DNA of 64,000 bases, taken from assembly GCF_000764305.2 (NCBI RefSeq), contig NW_025938989.1:83995-147994 (forward strand). Reading direction: 5' to 3'. The position numbers were made by a program, and so were the translations under genes. The notes under the pieces were generated by a model that searched no databases, had not been told where the DNA came from, and was given only the letters and a program-made list of their open reading frames with translations. Shown here in pieces: positions 36,993 to 49,085 of the stretch (position 1 is its first letter; the number at the start of each line of letters is the position of its first letter). This DNA comes from Hyalella azteca. Taxonomy: Eukaryota; Arthropoda; Malacostraca; Amphipoda; Hyalellidae.

Positions 36993-37154
36993 TTGCCGGT
37001 GTTGAACATCACAGGCCTTGGTGGCCAAGACTGCAAGTGATGCGGCAAGAAGATGGGGCAAACACTAGAAGGAGTCAAGCATACCTTGTCAGTGTTGAAC
37101 ATCACAGGCCCTGGTGGCCAAGACTGCAAGTGATGCGGCAAGAAGGTGTGACAA
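36993..37154. repeat. 93-bp tandem duplication
   Basis: Two units contain GTGTTGAACATCACAGGCC, TGGTGGCCAAGACTGCAAG and TGATGCGGCAAGAAG with only a few mismatches. They start 93 bases apart. Confidence 0.9.
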
Positions 37155-37887
37155 ACACAAGCAGTGTCGAATATTATTGCCCATACTACATACTCATTTG
37201 AAACTACAGCCGCGTCAACGCTGGACGACTGTTTCCCTTCAATCAGTCACGGAACTGAAATTTCATTGAGATTTTTAACCAGGTACCAAGTCCTAAAAAT
37301 GAAGTGATCCGCAAAAATGTATGGTGATGTTGAAAAATTAGAGCCTGACTAATAGCATCGTTCCAAAACCAACGGCAAGAAATTAAAAGGAAAAGAAGTT
37401 GGAACAATTACAGCCACGTAAAAAAAGTTCAATTTGTAAAAGATCTCTGATAATGAGGATAGGGAATAAATAAGTGCAAGTTCGAAATATTAGCGACATT
37501 AAAATCCTAAAAAAATGAAACATATGTTATGGTTAGAGCGAACTGGCCTCTACGCCAACGTACAATTTAATTATAGACGGCGCAATAAGAAGACAAGCCT
37601 TTGTAAAGACTTCGACGCAATCCACATTTCCACCCTTCGCATAACTCTAACATTGCCAACTTGATTCATTGCCCAATAAAAGTGAGTGAAAAATCAAAAA
37701 ATTTTAGATGTTAGTCAAACTCTGAACAACTGTAAAAATTGGAAATGTTTTCCTACTAGATTTATAGTTGTTTGTTCACATTCTTGGCGCTTTCTTTTTG
37801 TGGACTACGCCCTACCCTGGGTCATTTTTTTGCAAAATAGTTTCTCTATGTACGAACCAATCTCAGAACTTGGGTCACAATTCACAC
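37155..37887. other. non-coding DNA, possibly intron
   Basis: No supported feature. It would be the downstream intron of the minus-strand exon candidate at 37888-38109. Confidence 0.45.
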
Positions 37888-38109
37888 CTTTCACGGAGCT
37901 GTCCCTCAGGAAGACAGCCAAAGATTCCCCGTAATTTTCACGGTTAAGTTTAAGGACGTCATGCCAATAGGATCCATCAGTATCCTTCACGAGAAAGTGA
38001 AAGTAGCGTAGTCCATTTGTCTCCAGATTTTGGCCCTTCATGGGAGGTAAGTGGGCATCCAGCGGGCAAGCAGTCATACGAGAGCGCACGTCATATCCCT
38101 GACTAATGG
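37888..38109 (-). CDS. candidate internal exon or decayed coding fragment
   Basis: On the minus strand an acceptor (GGTCTGCTTCCAG) is followed by a GC-richer 222-bp block open in one frame to a donor (GTGAAAG then GTGTGAA). The content looks like real protein: SQGYDVRSRMTACPLDAHL, GLRYFHFLVKDTDGSYWHD, LKLNRENYGESLAVFLRD. It takes two bases from the upstream codon and leaves one, a symmetric phase-1 exon. The same frame stays coding-like upstream of the acceptor (TEAGLKTLG), then hits TAA. It also continues past the donor for about 27 codons. So this may instead be a broken single-exon gene or transposon protein. The family is not recognised. Confidence 0.33.
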
Positions 38110-38794
38110 CTGGAAGCAGACCATCCACAAGTTAGCCTAATGTTTTCAAACCAGCCTCCGTCAAAAAAATATAGATTGCGGATACAAATAATCCTCGGAT
38201 CACTGAGCAATATATCTTTGAAAAGCACAAGCGGAATGTTCGAGAACAATTTCTGTCACTGATAATCTTATTCTGTGGATCTACTTTAACACCATGGATA
38301 TTAGCAATGGTAACAATTTACAGCAAGATGAAATGTACAAATGATTAGAGCCATTGTAAAAATATTATTATTTCTTATTGACTAATGCAGCAATTTGTGC
38401 TACCTATACCTTTTCCATGCGAGAATTACAATCATTCGTATAAAAAATCATTTTCTACAGAACTTCCAATATTCAGTTTAAGGAGAATATACTGTAAACT
38501 GGGGAATGTTTGAACTTCAGTGGATTTAAGAAGTTTTTCATTATTGGTCATTTTTGAAAGTCCCTTTACGGAATCGAAGAATGAGCTCACCCACGATGCT
38601 TTAAAAATGGTATCTGTTGATTTGTTAACAGCTAATGGATTGATAATGCAAGTAAAAACAGACCTCAACGGTCAAAAACATTAGATAGATCACTCTTTCC
38701 TTCTTGGAGAACGTTGAGACATAAAAAACTGCTGCCGACCTCCTGAGAAAAGATTTTAAAAAATTCTTGCTCTAAAACTAGGTTGCTGCAGCTA
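38110..38794. other. AT-rich DNA with weak coding-like minus-strand frame
   Basis: The minus-strand frame 38432-38668 includes SSFFDSVKGLSKMTNNEK and might belong to the same decayed protein as the block to its left. No splice sites connect them and the link is only an inference from proximity and strand. Confidence 0.3.
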
Positions 38795-38874
38795 CCAGGC
38801 AAACGGTCAAGGAGTCAAATTCTTCCATTCCAAACCCAGATCAATTGTGATTATAAATTCACAAATTAGATGAT
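38795..38874. repeat. left copy of 80-bp direct repeat pair
   Basis: This begins CCAGGCAAACGGTCAAG and contains CCAAACCCAGATCAATTGTG and TTCACAAATTAGATGAT. It matches 39380-39460 with few differences. A preceding TTTTAAAAA-ATTC block is also shared, but 30 extra bases sit between it and the left copy. Confidence 0.9.
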
Positions 38875-39379
38875 ATGAATATAAATTTTTTAAATCGTAT
38901 ATTGTATGGAAAAATTTCCCACAGGATGCGACTTCTCAACGAGAGCTTATCGCACAAAGCAATGATCGATAGTTTTAACCGCATCATTAGTGTACGACAG
39001 ATCAGCCGGTCAGACGCCGGTTGTTTTACGTGGCGTTACGACAGGAGAAGCAAGGCGAGAATTATCAAGAGAACGCTCACGATTTTCACAGAACGCCGAT
39101 ACGCTTAAGACTATTATGCGCGTAACGAGCTTATTTAATTCAATAGAAATAGGGTTATTAGCAGCACTTGCCGCGTTCATTCGCGAAAACTTTCACTTGG
39201 GCGATGATTGACGGCCCGATAAGGGCCGACTTATCGCCGCCAGACGCGCCCCTCTTCAGGAGATCGTCTGAAATTCTTCCTTTCAGATCACGAGCCTCGA
39301 TAATACTAATGCCGTCCTGACGGCCGACCACCGCCAGGTTTGTGGTCAGTGTGACAGTCGCGACACTTCTTTAAAAATT
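38875..39379. other. GC-rich block between direct repeats
   Basis: This 505-bp block is clearly GC-richer than its flanks. A plus-strand frame at 38990-39211 includes GVTTGEARRELSRERS and ends FIRENFHLGDD, but no family is recognised. It contains strong small palindromes (CGGCCCGATAAGGGCCG, GCCGTCCTGACGGC). No terminal repeats of a known transposon were found at its edges. Confidence 0.4.
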
Positions 39380-39460
39380 CCAGGCAAACAGTCAAGAATT
39401 CAAATTCTTCTATCCCAAACCCAGATCAATTGTGATGAATGAATTCACAAATTAGACGAT
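39380..39460. repeat. right copy of 80-bp direct repeat pair
   Basis: Partner of 38795-38874, in the same orientation, 585 bases downstream. Confidence 0.9.
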
Positions 39461-40722
39461 TTAGACTTTAATTTAATTTCCAGTAATAGTTTTATGGTCA
39501 GTGTATTGGTGGCGACAATTCACCCGAAAATACATCACTTTTCTTACATTAGGAGGTGCAAGTAGCGACGCTCTCCTCAGAAGTAAACCTCTTTGATTTG
39601 ATTTTCAATATGAATCACTTAGTCGAAAGAGGTTCATTGTTAGTGAAATTGTTTGAAAGCTAATTTTTTCATTCATGCAAACGGTACTAAATCTTGACGT
39701 CAATGAATCTTTATTTATGATATTAGGCTTGATGGTAAACGTATACGCGAGTATCGTCGCAATGAACGAGACAACCGCAATGGTATGCGGCCAGCGAGTG
39801 CTACATGTCAATTAATAAAAGAGATTGCGAGCACTTGAGAGTGTACTCTGTTCGGCCAGTGGATCGCTTTCTGAGGCGCCTTTCTCGCGCTCTTTGCTGA
39901 ACACGCAACGACCATGTCACCCTATGCACGGACAATCAATAATTTTTCATGAATAATGCGTATTCACCAATGATATTCATTCATGAGTTGAAGATCACAT
40001 CTTCCAATATTCAATTTAATCAAGGTTCGCGACTGACTCAAGATGCCCACACTAATGGCATTAAAATCTTTTTAAAATTTGAATTTTACTTCAAAGAAAT
40101 TTATAAATAATCTGAGGTCCATGGTGATACGGATTTAAGTTTTTTCAAGGGAATTACACATCATCTTTATATCCTAATATGATATGCAGATTATCGATTT
40201 TTCTTACGATAGTATAAATCAAAGTCTATTAAGTTTATTTTCTTTAACCCAGCCATCGCGGGCGAATATAAGATCAATATGAGATCAATATAACTGTATA
40301 ATTTTTGATTGAAGTCAAACATTTTAAATGGTGTTAAAAATCTTTTTTAAATATCATGAACATTTCACTATTTAACAGTGACATTTTTCAAGATTACGCA
40401 AATTTTCTGTTTACAATTTTTGAAAAAGATCGCATTTTTGAAAAAATCGATGCGTTCAGAATATTAAATAAATAAATTTTCATAATTCAATTAATCTTAA
40501 ATTGCTTAAATGCCCAGTGTTTTATGAATGAAGAAAAGTTCTAGGAAAATAGTGGAAATCAGTTTGAGGGGCGGAAAATTGAATAAGAAAAAAAGGAAGA
40601 ACAGCACTATATAGGTTATGATGCTTTCGAAATTAAGATAAAGACCTAAGATTAAGGTTTGAAAATAAACGTGAAAACTCAAGAACCGCAAATAAGTCAA
40701 CTGCAGCCCATGCATAAGATGA
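39461..40722. other. AT-rich non-coding DNA
   Basis: Only short frames with Phe/Leu/Ile-rich content, as expected from AT-rich DNA. No feature. Confidence 0.6.
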
Positions 40723-40807
40723 GTCATTGTATGAATACATTTTATTATACGTCATTGTATGAATACATTTTATTATACGTCATTGTATGAATACATTTGA
40801 TTATACG
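40723..40807. repeat. 28-bp tandem triplication
   Basis: Three copies of a unit containing GTCATTGTATGAATACATTT and TATTATAC. The third copy has one change. Confidence 0.95.
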
Positions 40808-40971
40808 CCGCTGTTCTAAGCCGCGCGTATGTAACCTTGATTCACAGAACCTCTCTGTGTGCCTAGTCCTCGACACTTCAGTGGAGGGCTGATCTGATTC
40901 ACTGACTATGGATTAATATAAGTCAATGCTGATACATGAAATAACTGCATTGAAACTTTCCAAGACATCGT

Positions 40972-41042
40972 GTATCAGCTGAATGGCACTATGTCAGTAT
41001 CAGCTGAATGGCACTATGTCAGTATCAGATGAATGGCACTAT
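40972..41042. repeat. 25-bp tandem triplication
   Basis: GTATCAGCTGAATGGCACTA followed by TGTCA is repeated. The last copy reads ATCAGATGAATGG. Confidence 0.92.
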
Positions 41043-44000
41043 TTTATCAGTGAAAATTAATCTCAGCTAGTAAGTGACAACGTTAAATAATAGATAGCGC
41101 TGTTACAAAAAAGTATGATTTTCAACGGAATTAGCGTGAATTTCTATACTATAGCTAGCATCTCAATATTTTGCCTCTTCTCACTCAGTGATCCATAATT
41201 TGTTAGTAAATTGGCAAGAAACAACCTCGAAATCCAACACTGTAATATGAGCTTACAACATGAATATGAGCTTATATAAGAGTAAACCTCTGAAAGAAAA
41301 TGAAGGCCAAAAACCCAGAATGGCTTATCCCAAGAAAAACATACTCGTTGGTCCTAAAATCTTAATAAGGCCCCGCTGCAGGCTTATCTGTCTCGGTAAA
41401 GGCTACACTGCATCGCTGCAAAAGCAACAAACAGCGCAGTTCTCGTCAAAGAAATATGACACAAAGTCTCAAGTAAATTTCTTTGCATGAAAATTCTGCC
41501 TATGACATCCAAGTTTTTTAATCAAATCCTACTGAGCTCATACAACCGAAAAAAAATTCAAACAAGAAAAACTTTTAATTCCATAGACAAAGCTTCAAAT
41601 TAAAGATGCCCACAACAAAACTCCAAATTTCCCACCACCATAGAACATCATTAGCCCTCTAATGAGACATTGTCCTACCAGTACTGTAAGCTAGACGCAA
41701 GTCTGCTTGTGCTTTACCTAAACGCACTTGCATGCAGCAGCGTTGGGACTCTTAAGGCGACCAATGTATTGCATAGCAACATAGGCGCCGCGGTCTTCAG
41801 TAACGCGACATCCAATACAGCTACCTCTTCGTCAAGCATAGCAAATCGTTTATCAATTTTCACTATTCAATCTCCACGCTTTTAGATTCCTTGAATTTCC
41901 CACGAAAGGATTTATTTTTCTTCTAAATATTTTGTTTAAATATTAAATAAATATTAAATAAATATTTTGTTTTAAATTATGTTTAATTTACCTAAGCTGT
42001 AGTATATGATATTAGAGTCTTATTGCATCAATTTGCAGGCTGTGACACCAGACGGCAGTAGAAGATGCGTCGATGATATTTCATGGTAATAAATAAAAGG
42101 AAAGAGCTTTGGAGGAGAGAAAGATGTAAAGGAAGATGTTCCCATGAAGAGAACCATATATTGAAATTAGATGATACGATCTGCCTTGAAGCAGAAAATG
42201 ACCATGGGTTGCTGGTACGCTCTTCTTCACATCAAAGACGGAATCAGGCACAAAAACTGGCAATGACGGCGGCTTCGGCCACAAAACCTGTCGTTATTAC
42301 AGAAAAATCTGGAAAGCACGACCATCGCAGACAATGACCGGCACAAGCAGAAAAAATACTTAGGATGCACCATATGCACTGCAAGTGAGAATTAAACGGC
42401 ATGAACTTACAGCAAGCGTTGAAGAAATGAGGCAATGCAATAAGTACATCGAAATTTAAATCCGAAACAGAGTGAAAACATGTTTCGAAAGCCAAAGAAT
42501 TCTCTATAAAATTGTTAGCACATTTGGTTGTGCCCCAAGACGAAGTTTATTCAGTGCATGAGTAAAAATTTGCAGAAGGAAAGAGATCCGAAATTTTATA
42601 GAATATAAAAAAGATATGATTATCACCGATTGTTGATAAACCAAAATATTCTATCTAAACTACCAACACGCAACAAAACACTGCAACATGAGAGCAAAAC
42701 ACAACAAATTGGGAGCTGAAATAAGCCGGTATGGTGCAAGATAGGACATATAAAGCAGCTGAGGCGTAGCCAGCTGTTGACATTCGCCATAAAAAGCAAC
42801 TGCATCACAAAAGAGGCACCAAAAATGCCGCTCACACTCCAAGGTGCCATGTACGGAAAAGCAGGAAACTTACGAAGCTGCAGACTTGAATTAAAAGATA
42901 CCTCATTTTACGGTCACCGCAGACGAATAGCCAATCTGCCAATCTACAACGGGACGAAAACGACGTAAAACAACAACGCAAAGGCCCACAACGCGTTGAC
43001 AGCAACGAATTCTTACTCGAACGTGTTCAAAAAACAAGCGAGAATGGCACTGATAAACGCACTTAAAAATAGCAAGTGATAATAAACTAATATATGAACA
43101 AAAATATCATTGCATATCAAGTAAGATTTTTATACGCCATAAATATCGAACGAATCTATAAATGCATTAAACAGGAAACGATACCCGACCCTGCAGAAAA
43201 CCACACGGTCTTAAAATACGATACAAGAGAACGAGTGAATTGCCCTCTCGCTTACCACAGGCAAAACACGGCGATAAACCAGCGCCGTAACTCTGCTGAC
43301 TCAGCATACACAAGATGACGTCAGGAGCCGTGCATAAATTGAAGGAAACTATATGGCCCTACTGTGCTTATACTAAACCTCTGAACTTAGACACCACCTG
43401 CAAGGCTGCATCACGCTTTCAAAAAGAATTTAATACTTGATCAGTTCTTATTCAGCAGAAACAAGTTTTTCGTAGGACCTTCAACTCGGATAACATTATC
43501 ATTTCTGTAGAAGGTTTCGATCTCTCCCATCAACACATCTCTCCAAGCAAACTTTGTAGTTGTATTTGCAGTATCAGGCATCAGTATCAACAGCCTTTTC
43601 AATAAAAGTTATTATTTTATTATCAACATTAGTGGTCATGTTAATATAAAGACTACATTCATCAGTCACTAGTCTCGCCCAGCTGTCAGCGGTCGAGACC
43701 AGCTGACACTGGCAGGGTGCTATAGCACAACGAGACCTGGGCGTGCTGCAACATTAATGAAGCGCTGCCGGGCAAGTTAGTCTGCTGAATTACAAGTATA
43801 AACCTTAGCAGACCCGATATTTCTCTGCACTTGCTGCGCGCCGTACACTTCACTGGCGGCGCTCTAGAGTGCTATGCCATTTGAACATCCAACTCCTTCG
43901 AAAATTATCTGCCGTACAATTAATTCGCTACCAATCGATTGCTCCTCCCTGCTAGAAACAATTTCCCGAGACAATCAATGAAAATGGACGGATAAATATT

Positions 44001-45338
44001 ATAACAAAAAATTTTTTATAAAGAAAACACGATACCCTAAAATTGAGCAGTCCTTATCGCACTCATTTCTGAATTTGTGATCGCCTGCCGTCATTTTAGC
44101 GCGCACAACCTGAACGAGAAAATTACAGAAGCAGTAATTCAAACACTAGGAAAATACTCAGCAGAAGCACATGCCAAACCCAGACCAACAAGCGGTTTAG
44201 GGAAAGGAGATGTTGAAACAAACTTCTGTTGCACTATCACCGCCTTTATCTTGAGCCCTTCTCCAAGCGTAGACTGAATCGTTGCTTTTCCTCGTAAACA
44301 AGACAGCGCTTCTGTTTCTCCTGACACTCGGAGTACCGTACGTATAGAGGGCAATATTGTACGTTGGCTGACCAGCTCTGCTTAAGGTATAATTGTTCCT
44401 GTTGCGCTTTGTCTTCTTAGCTACCTATGAACTTCAATGAGTAACTTAAATTAAATTAAACCATCTGAAAGAAAAAATACAGAATGGAGGGGCGTAAATT
44501 CAGAGAATAGAAAGGCCATGTCGGAATATACTTGCTTGATGCTCGTAGAAGTTGTAGGGAACTTTTGATTATTTGTTTCAATGTCTGAAATTTAATACCA
44601 ATATAAGTTAAAAAGACTTTTTGTGCAAAACTTGACCACGTATGCCACGTATGTCACGTATGTCATCGCAAAGTAAGCGATATCCTGCATGAGATAGTAA
44701 AGATAATTGAATCCATTTGGGAAATAAAAAACTGTCTCCATAAAATGAATGGCAATTTTCAGCTGTAGAATACTAAGCAGGAGTTCATGAAGTTCAGCTT
44801 ACACTCGGCGTTTGTTTTGCGGTAGAACAACTCGTCGCTTTGTGTGTGTGTTCTTCGTAACGAGAGACCGCGGCGCTGAGAGCGAAGCCACACACTCGCC
44901 ACTCGAATATTTTCCAGAAAAACCGGTAGCGTCCGGCAGTCGCAGGAACGAATTTGGACTAACTTTTACTGCAGCAACTAACAGATACTTTCCTTCGTCA
45001 AGTTATTCATATCTGAATTGTAGAATTAAGCTGTCGCATCGAGACAATGTTGCAGAGAATATAACTGAAAATAATTGTTCTTATATTTTACAAATAAAGT
45101 ATCTGAAACTATATGCACCAATATGAGGTCGAGAACGAAACACCATTCTACAATATTGCTCCCGAGATAGCAAAAAACTGCTTCATAAAATTGTGGAGGT
45201 AAAAGAAAGAAAAAATTATTGAATCTTTACTCATTTGTGATTTATTTAGAAAATAAACCGATTTTTTAATTCCCGTGACATATTTACCAGAAATCATAAT
45301 TAAATTTCCGACACTCTATTTTACTATATTCAAAAGAA
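41043..45338. other. long stretch without a supported gene
   Basis: Modest GC-richer patches with frames on both strands occur at 41660-41890, 42083-42500, 42660-42960 and 44810-45000. None has a recognised domain, matching splice sites or transposon pattern. At 44636-44664 there is a small CACGTATGT repeat. At 43677-43713 an imperfect inverted CCAGCTGTCAG / CCAGCTGACAC pair is visible. Confidence 0.4.
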
Positions 45339-45845
45339 CCCAACAAAGGCTGACGAACATTAAATCGAAGGGCAACCAAAGGCTAACGGATATCGAGTCA
45401 AGACCCACCAAAGGCTAACGGATATCGAGTCAAGACTCACCAAAGGCTAACGGATATCGAGTCAAGACTCACCAAAGGCTAACGGATATCGAGTCAAGAC
45501 CCACCAAAGGCTAACGGATATCGAGTCAAGACTCACCAAAGGCTAACGGATATCGAGTCAAGACCCACCAAAGGCTAACGGATATCGAGTCAAGACTCAC
45601 CAAAGGCTAACGGATATCGAGTCAAGACCCACCAAAGGCTAACGGATATCGAGTCAAGACTCACCAAAGGCTAACGGATATCGAGTCAAGACTCACCAAA
45701 GGCTAACGGATATCGAGTCAAGACCCACCAAAGGCAGACGGATATCGAGTCAAGGCCAGCAAAGGCTGACGGATATCGAGTCAAGACCCACCAAAGGCTA
45801 ATCGATATCGAGTCAAGACCCAGCAAAGGCTGGCGAACATTGAGG
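45339..45845. repeat. 32-bp minisatellite, about 15 units
   Basis: Units contain CACCAAAGGCTAACGGATAT and CGAGTCAAGAC. The variable position (GACCCACC or GACTCACC) partly alternates from unit to unit, which hints at duplication of unit pairs. The edges are more diverged (GCTGACGAACAT, GCAGACGG). Confidence 0.97.
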
Positions 45846-45851
45846 CTAGCT

Positions 45852-45864
45852 CCACCAGAGGGCG
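45852..45864 (+). promoter_or_regulatory. CTCF-like motif
   Basis: CCACCAGAGGGCG fits the animal CTCF core very well and lies just after the end of the 32-bp minisatellite. It is on the opposite strand to the similar motif at 32112. Prediction only. Confidence 0.28.
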
Positions 45865-46769
45865 ATGCCCAGTAGGCCCCGAGTTGGGCGTCCACGCTGT
45901 GGGTTCCCTGCATGTGACGCCGCCCGACATAAATTGCGTTCCGGCGACAGCTGTCGTCAAGTCCAGCATAGCTGGCTTACGAGCAACTAAACGGGAGATT
46001 TTAATGCCGTTTAAATGAATAAATTCAAGATAATTTGAACAAGTTTTTCAATCTACTGTAATAGCACAACATGGTACTATGCATCATTTGCACGGCACTA
46101 GCTGCTACAATTGTTATGCAGTTCAATCGACAATAAGACCTCAATCAAATTAATTAAAATGTGTGTAGTCTACCTAGAAGCACGAATTTAAAAAACGGTT
46201 AAAAGAAATAGAAATTGAAATAAAAAAAGAACGGAAGATTTATTGGTTTGTTGGAGATCGTTCGATTATGCAAAGGTATTATGATCAAAAATATATTAAG
46301 ATGGCGGAAACAAGGTAAAATGACGTCGATAAAAGGATATCAATGTGTGTGGAATTATAGCTACAGAATGACGAACATTTTTCTGTGACTGAAGTAGATG
46401 ATTGCTTCGAACTCTTAAGTCAGAACAGAAAATGATAACTTATCTTAGTTATTATTATAACTAGTGGGCTGTAATTAGAAGCTCAAAATATATGAAGATC
46501 ATTATACCGATCACACCTTGCAAAATTAATTTGTGACCTTATATTTGATGAAACTGCAAAATTTAGTTCTCCCTAATTAACCCGCATGCTAACCGTATGT
46601 GACTCGTAAGCCGTAATATACGAATTCCCGATTCTGTCGTACCAGTTGAATTTCAAAAATGAAAGTTAATATTCTTTAAACGTTTTGCACACGTCAACAA
46701 AACAGAGCTCATCCGGGGACTAAAGAAGCCGGTCTCGCCAATGCCTGGTGACACAAGGTGATGAGAACA
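45865..46769. other. AT-rich non-coding DNA
   Basis: No gene, RNA or transposon end is visible. Confidence 0.55.
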
Positions 46770-46955
46770 GGTACATGTGAGGGTATATGTGAGGGTACAT
46801 GTGAGGGTACATGCGAGGGTACATGTGAGGGTGCATGTGAGGGTACATGTGAGGGTACATGCGAGGGTACATGTGAGGGTACATGTGAGGGTACATGTGA
46901 GGGGACATGTGAGGGTACATGTGAGGGTGCATGTGAGGGTACATGTGAGGGTACA
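46770..46955. repeat. 12-bp minisatellite (GTACATGTGAGG)n
   Basis: About 15 units with few changes (GCATGTGAGG, GGACATGTGAGG). The unit is a multiple of three, so frames read CEGT, MYPH or TCTL repeats without stops. Apparent genes here are artefacts. Confidence 0.97.
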
Positions 46956-47940
46956 AATGCAGTGTGGGAATGAGTACAAATGTAGACTACGCGGCCTCAT
47001 ATGAGACACTGTTTACAACGTAGACTACAGTTGGTGTAATTTGCAAGGCTTCGTGTTTACAAGGTAGATTATCCCAGATTTATTGCGTTGACAAATCCAA
47101 GTACACAAGGCGATGTAGACGAGACACTGCAGTACACGAAACGCAGTACTCGAGACACAGTGTACAAGACGCAGTACCCGAGACACAATGTACACTGCAC
47201 ATGCACATGCAAGGTTTCATTAAAACAACTGCTTCGTTTAAGAAGCCTGCCCGCACATAATGGCTGGTGCTCATCTGACAGGTTCATCTCTGAGAAGAGT
47301 CGCTGTCGATTATTAGCAAGCAAATTGTACAGGCAACGAGCCTCTTGATGTCAGCTCAGCCGCCCCATGCACTCGCCTGCACACGCAAATGCAGCGTGTG
47401 TGAGATGACGACCACACACGTGCCACTATCTGAGTCTGGCCATCACTGCAGTGCACTATACGACCGGCTTGTGTTGGGTGTGATACCCAGGGTAATAATT
47501 AGTGCTCTCGTAATTATGTTATTTTTTGCCTTTATGATAGAGTTCAAGCAAAATTACGCTTTAATTAGCTTGATGTTAGCACTTGTTTCAAAACGAACAT
47601 CGGAGAACGAAGTCGGTGGTATCTGCACTATAGGGAGATAGAAAGCAAAGACGCTGGTGTGGCCGAACAGAGGACAGCAACTTCCAGGAGAAGATCACCA
47701 GTGATCAGACAGCCAGCAAGAAAACCGATTATCCTGTCTAAAGAGATCACAAGGAAGGCTATCCAGTACCGCTAAACTGTGGTCATCCTCATCCCTTATG
47801 ATTTCGTCATCTTAACGCATCTCCCGTCAGTCCGGACAACGTTGCTCTAGCAGCTGGCATATTCAGGTTGACTAAATTCGATGCTTCGTTTAAAGAATTC
47901 AGTCCAAGCCTCCGCATAGCTGCTCTCAACTTAGAATTTT
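46956..47940. other. non-coding DNA
   Basis: Degenerate GAGACAC and CAGTAC motifs around 47120-47190 suggest a small decayed repeat. The 98-codon plus-strand frame at 47345-47641 has one hydrophobic stretch (RVIISALVIMLFFAFMI), but nothing identifies it as a gene. Confidence 0.4.
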
Positions 47941-48512
47941 TTTATCGTAATCATACACTACATCTACTGATTATAAATAGCATACAAATGAGAAATATAA
48001 AAATAAATACCGAGAAGGAACAATAAGAATTTCGAATCATCCTACTGAGGAAAACAGTTCCTATAATAGAATTGATGGGTGCAACAGGGGTAGAGAGAGG
48101 TTGCGAGCGTGACTCCCCTGTCAAGTGTCGGATTCGCAAGGCATTGGCAGCACACTTTGCAGTTAGAGCGAATGTTTACCGAGTGTTTACGGTGAGACCT
48201 GCAGCACTTGCACGTTCCTTCTATTATTTATAAATATAATTTGTGCTTCCCATATACAAGTCTAGACAGTAGTTTGGTTCTTTAGTTGCAAAACTCTTAT
48301 TAAATCTCTCAGTACTCTAATTGCGGACCTGCAACGCCCAGAGAAACATAATATTTGCAGAAATCAACCATTGTATTTAGAGTTAAACATTTTTAGAGCG
48401 ACTAACTGATAGTTCAGGAATTAAAAAAATTCTAACAAATGAACGTATTTCTCCTGGTATGAAGTATCAAGCTTGGATTGCTGCGCTAAGTCCCGAACGC
48501 GATAAGACCATA

Positions 48513-48513
48513 N
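48513..48513. other. ambiguous base N replacing about 1.6 kb present in copy 2
   Basis: The sequence left of the N aligns to 60132-60710 and the sequence right of it to 62304 onward in the second copy. The N therefore probably marks missing middle sequence rather than one base. Confidence 0.65.
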
Positions 48514-48639
48514 GTTCAGTAAAAGTATAGTTCAGAATAACTATAACCATCTTATTAAAGAAAAGCGTACAAAACTTTACCCGTATTAAATCGGTTCAAG
48601 CTACTAGTAGATGCAAACAGTGAAGGTTTTAAGTAAAAA

Positions 48640-48900
48640 TTAGAGTAAACCCTTTTCGTTCATTAATCGGAAGTCGTACGACGAGGGCGCGTTGCCAGCC
48701 AAGCGAATCGCAGTGCCGAGCTGCACACGTCCACACTCACTGACAGCAGCCATGCCACTGACCTGACCTTTCTGGCACGTCTCTCCACTCGAAGCCATTT
48801 TCGCCCTCAGCTTGACATGGAGTCCACATTTTTCAATATATTCAAAAGAGCAATCAGTGTTATTTAGATCTTCTACACTGAAGGAACTTCCGTTCTTCAA
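48640..48900 (-). CDS. conserved 86-codon frame in repeat unit, copy 1
   Basis: There is no ATG; the frame opens at TTG and is in fact open slightly further upstream. Contents include GSSFSVEDLNNTDCSFEY, EKCGLHVKLRAKM, GETCQKGQVSGM and SYDFRLMNEKGLL. Compared with the copy at 62437-62697 there are five base differences, three of them silent. The four cysteines and the CxxxxxxxCGL spacing loosely resemble a laminin-G/ConA-like edge, but this is too weak to assign. It could be a captured gene fragment or an exon. Confidence 0.25.
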   Translation of the reverse strand: MKNGSSFSVEDLNNTDCSFEYIEKCGLHVKLRAKMASSGETCQKGQVSGMAAVSECGRVQLGTAIRLAGNAPSSYDFRLMNEKGLL

Positions 48901-48929
48901 AGTTATTGCTACAACTTAACATTATACAT

Positions 48930-49085
48930 CGTCAACATCCGATTATGACATCGCCTTCCGATGCTAAAATTGGATCGGAACATTAAGATATCGCCTTCCG
49001 ATATCAAAATCGGAGCGGAACATTAAGACATCTCCTTCCGATGCCAAAATTGAATCGGAACATTATGGCATTGTTCTTTGCCCAA
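48930..49085. repeat. 40-bp internal repeats of the repeat unit, copy 1
   Basis: Three to four units contain GACATCGCCTTCCGATGC, AAAATTGGATCGGAACATTA or close variants. Copy 2 of the element has about six units, so the array length changed after the copies separated. Confidence 0.9.

Noticed and set aside
46653..47009. MYPH, TCTL and CEGT repeat proteins
   Set aside because: They are products of the 12-bp minisatellite on both strands.
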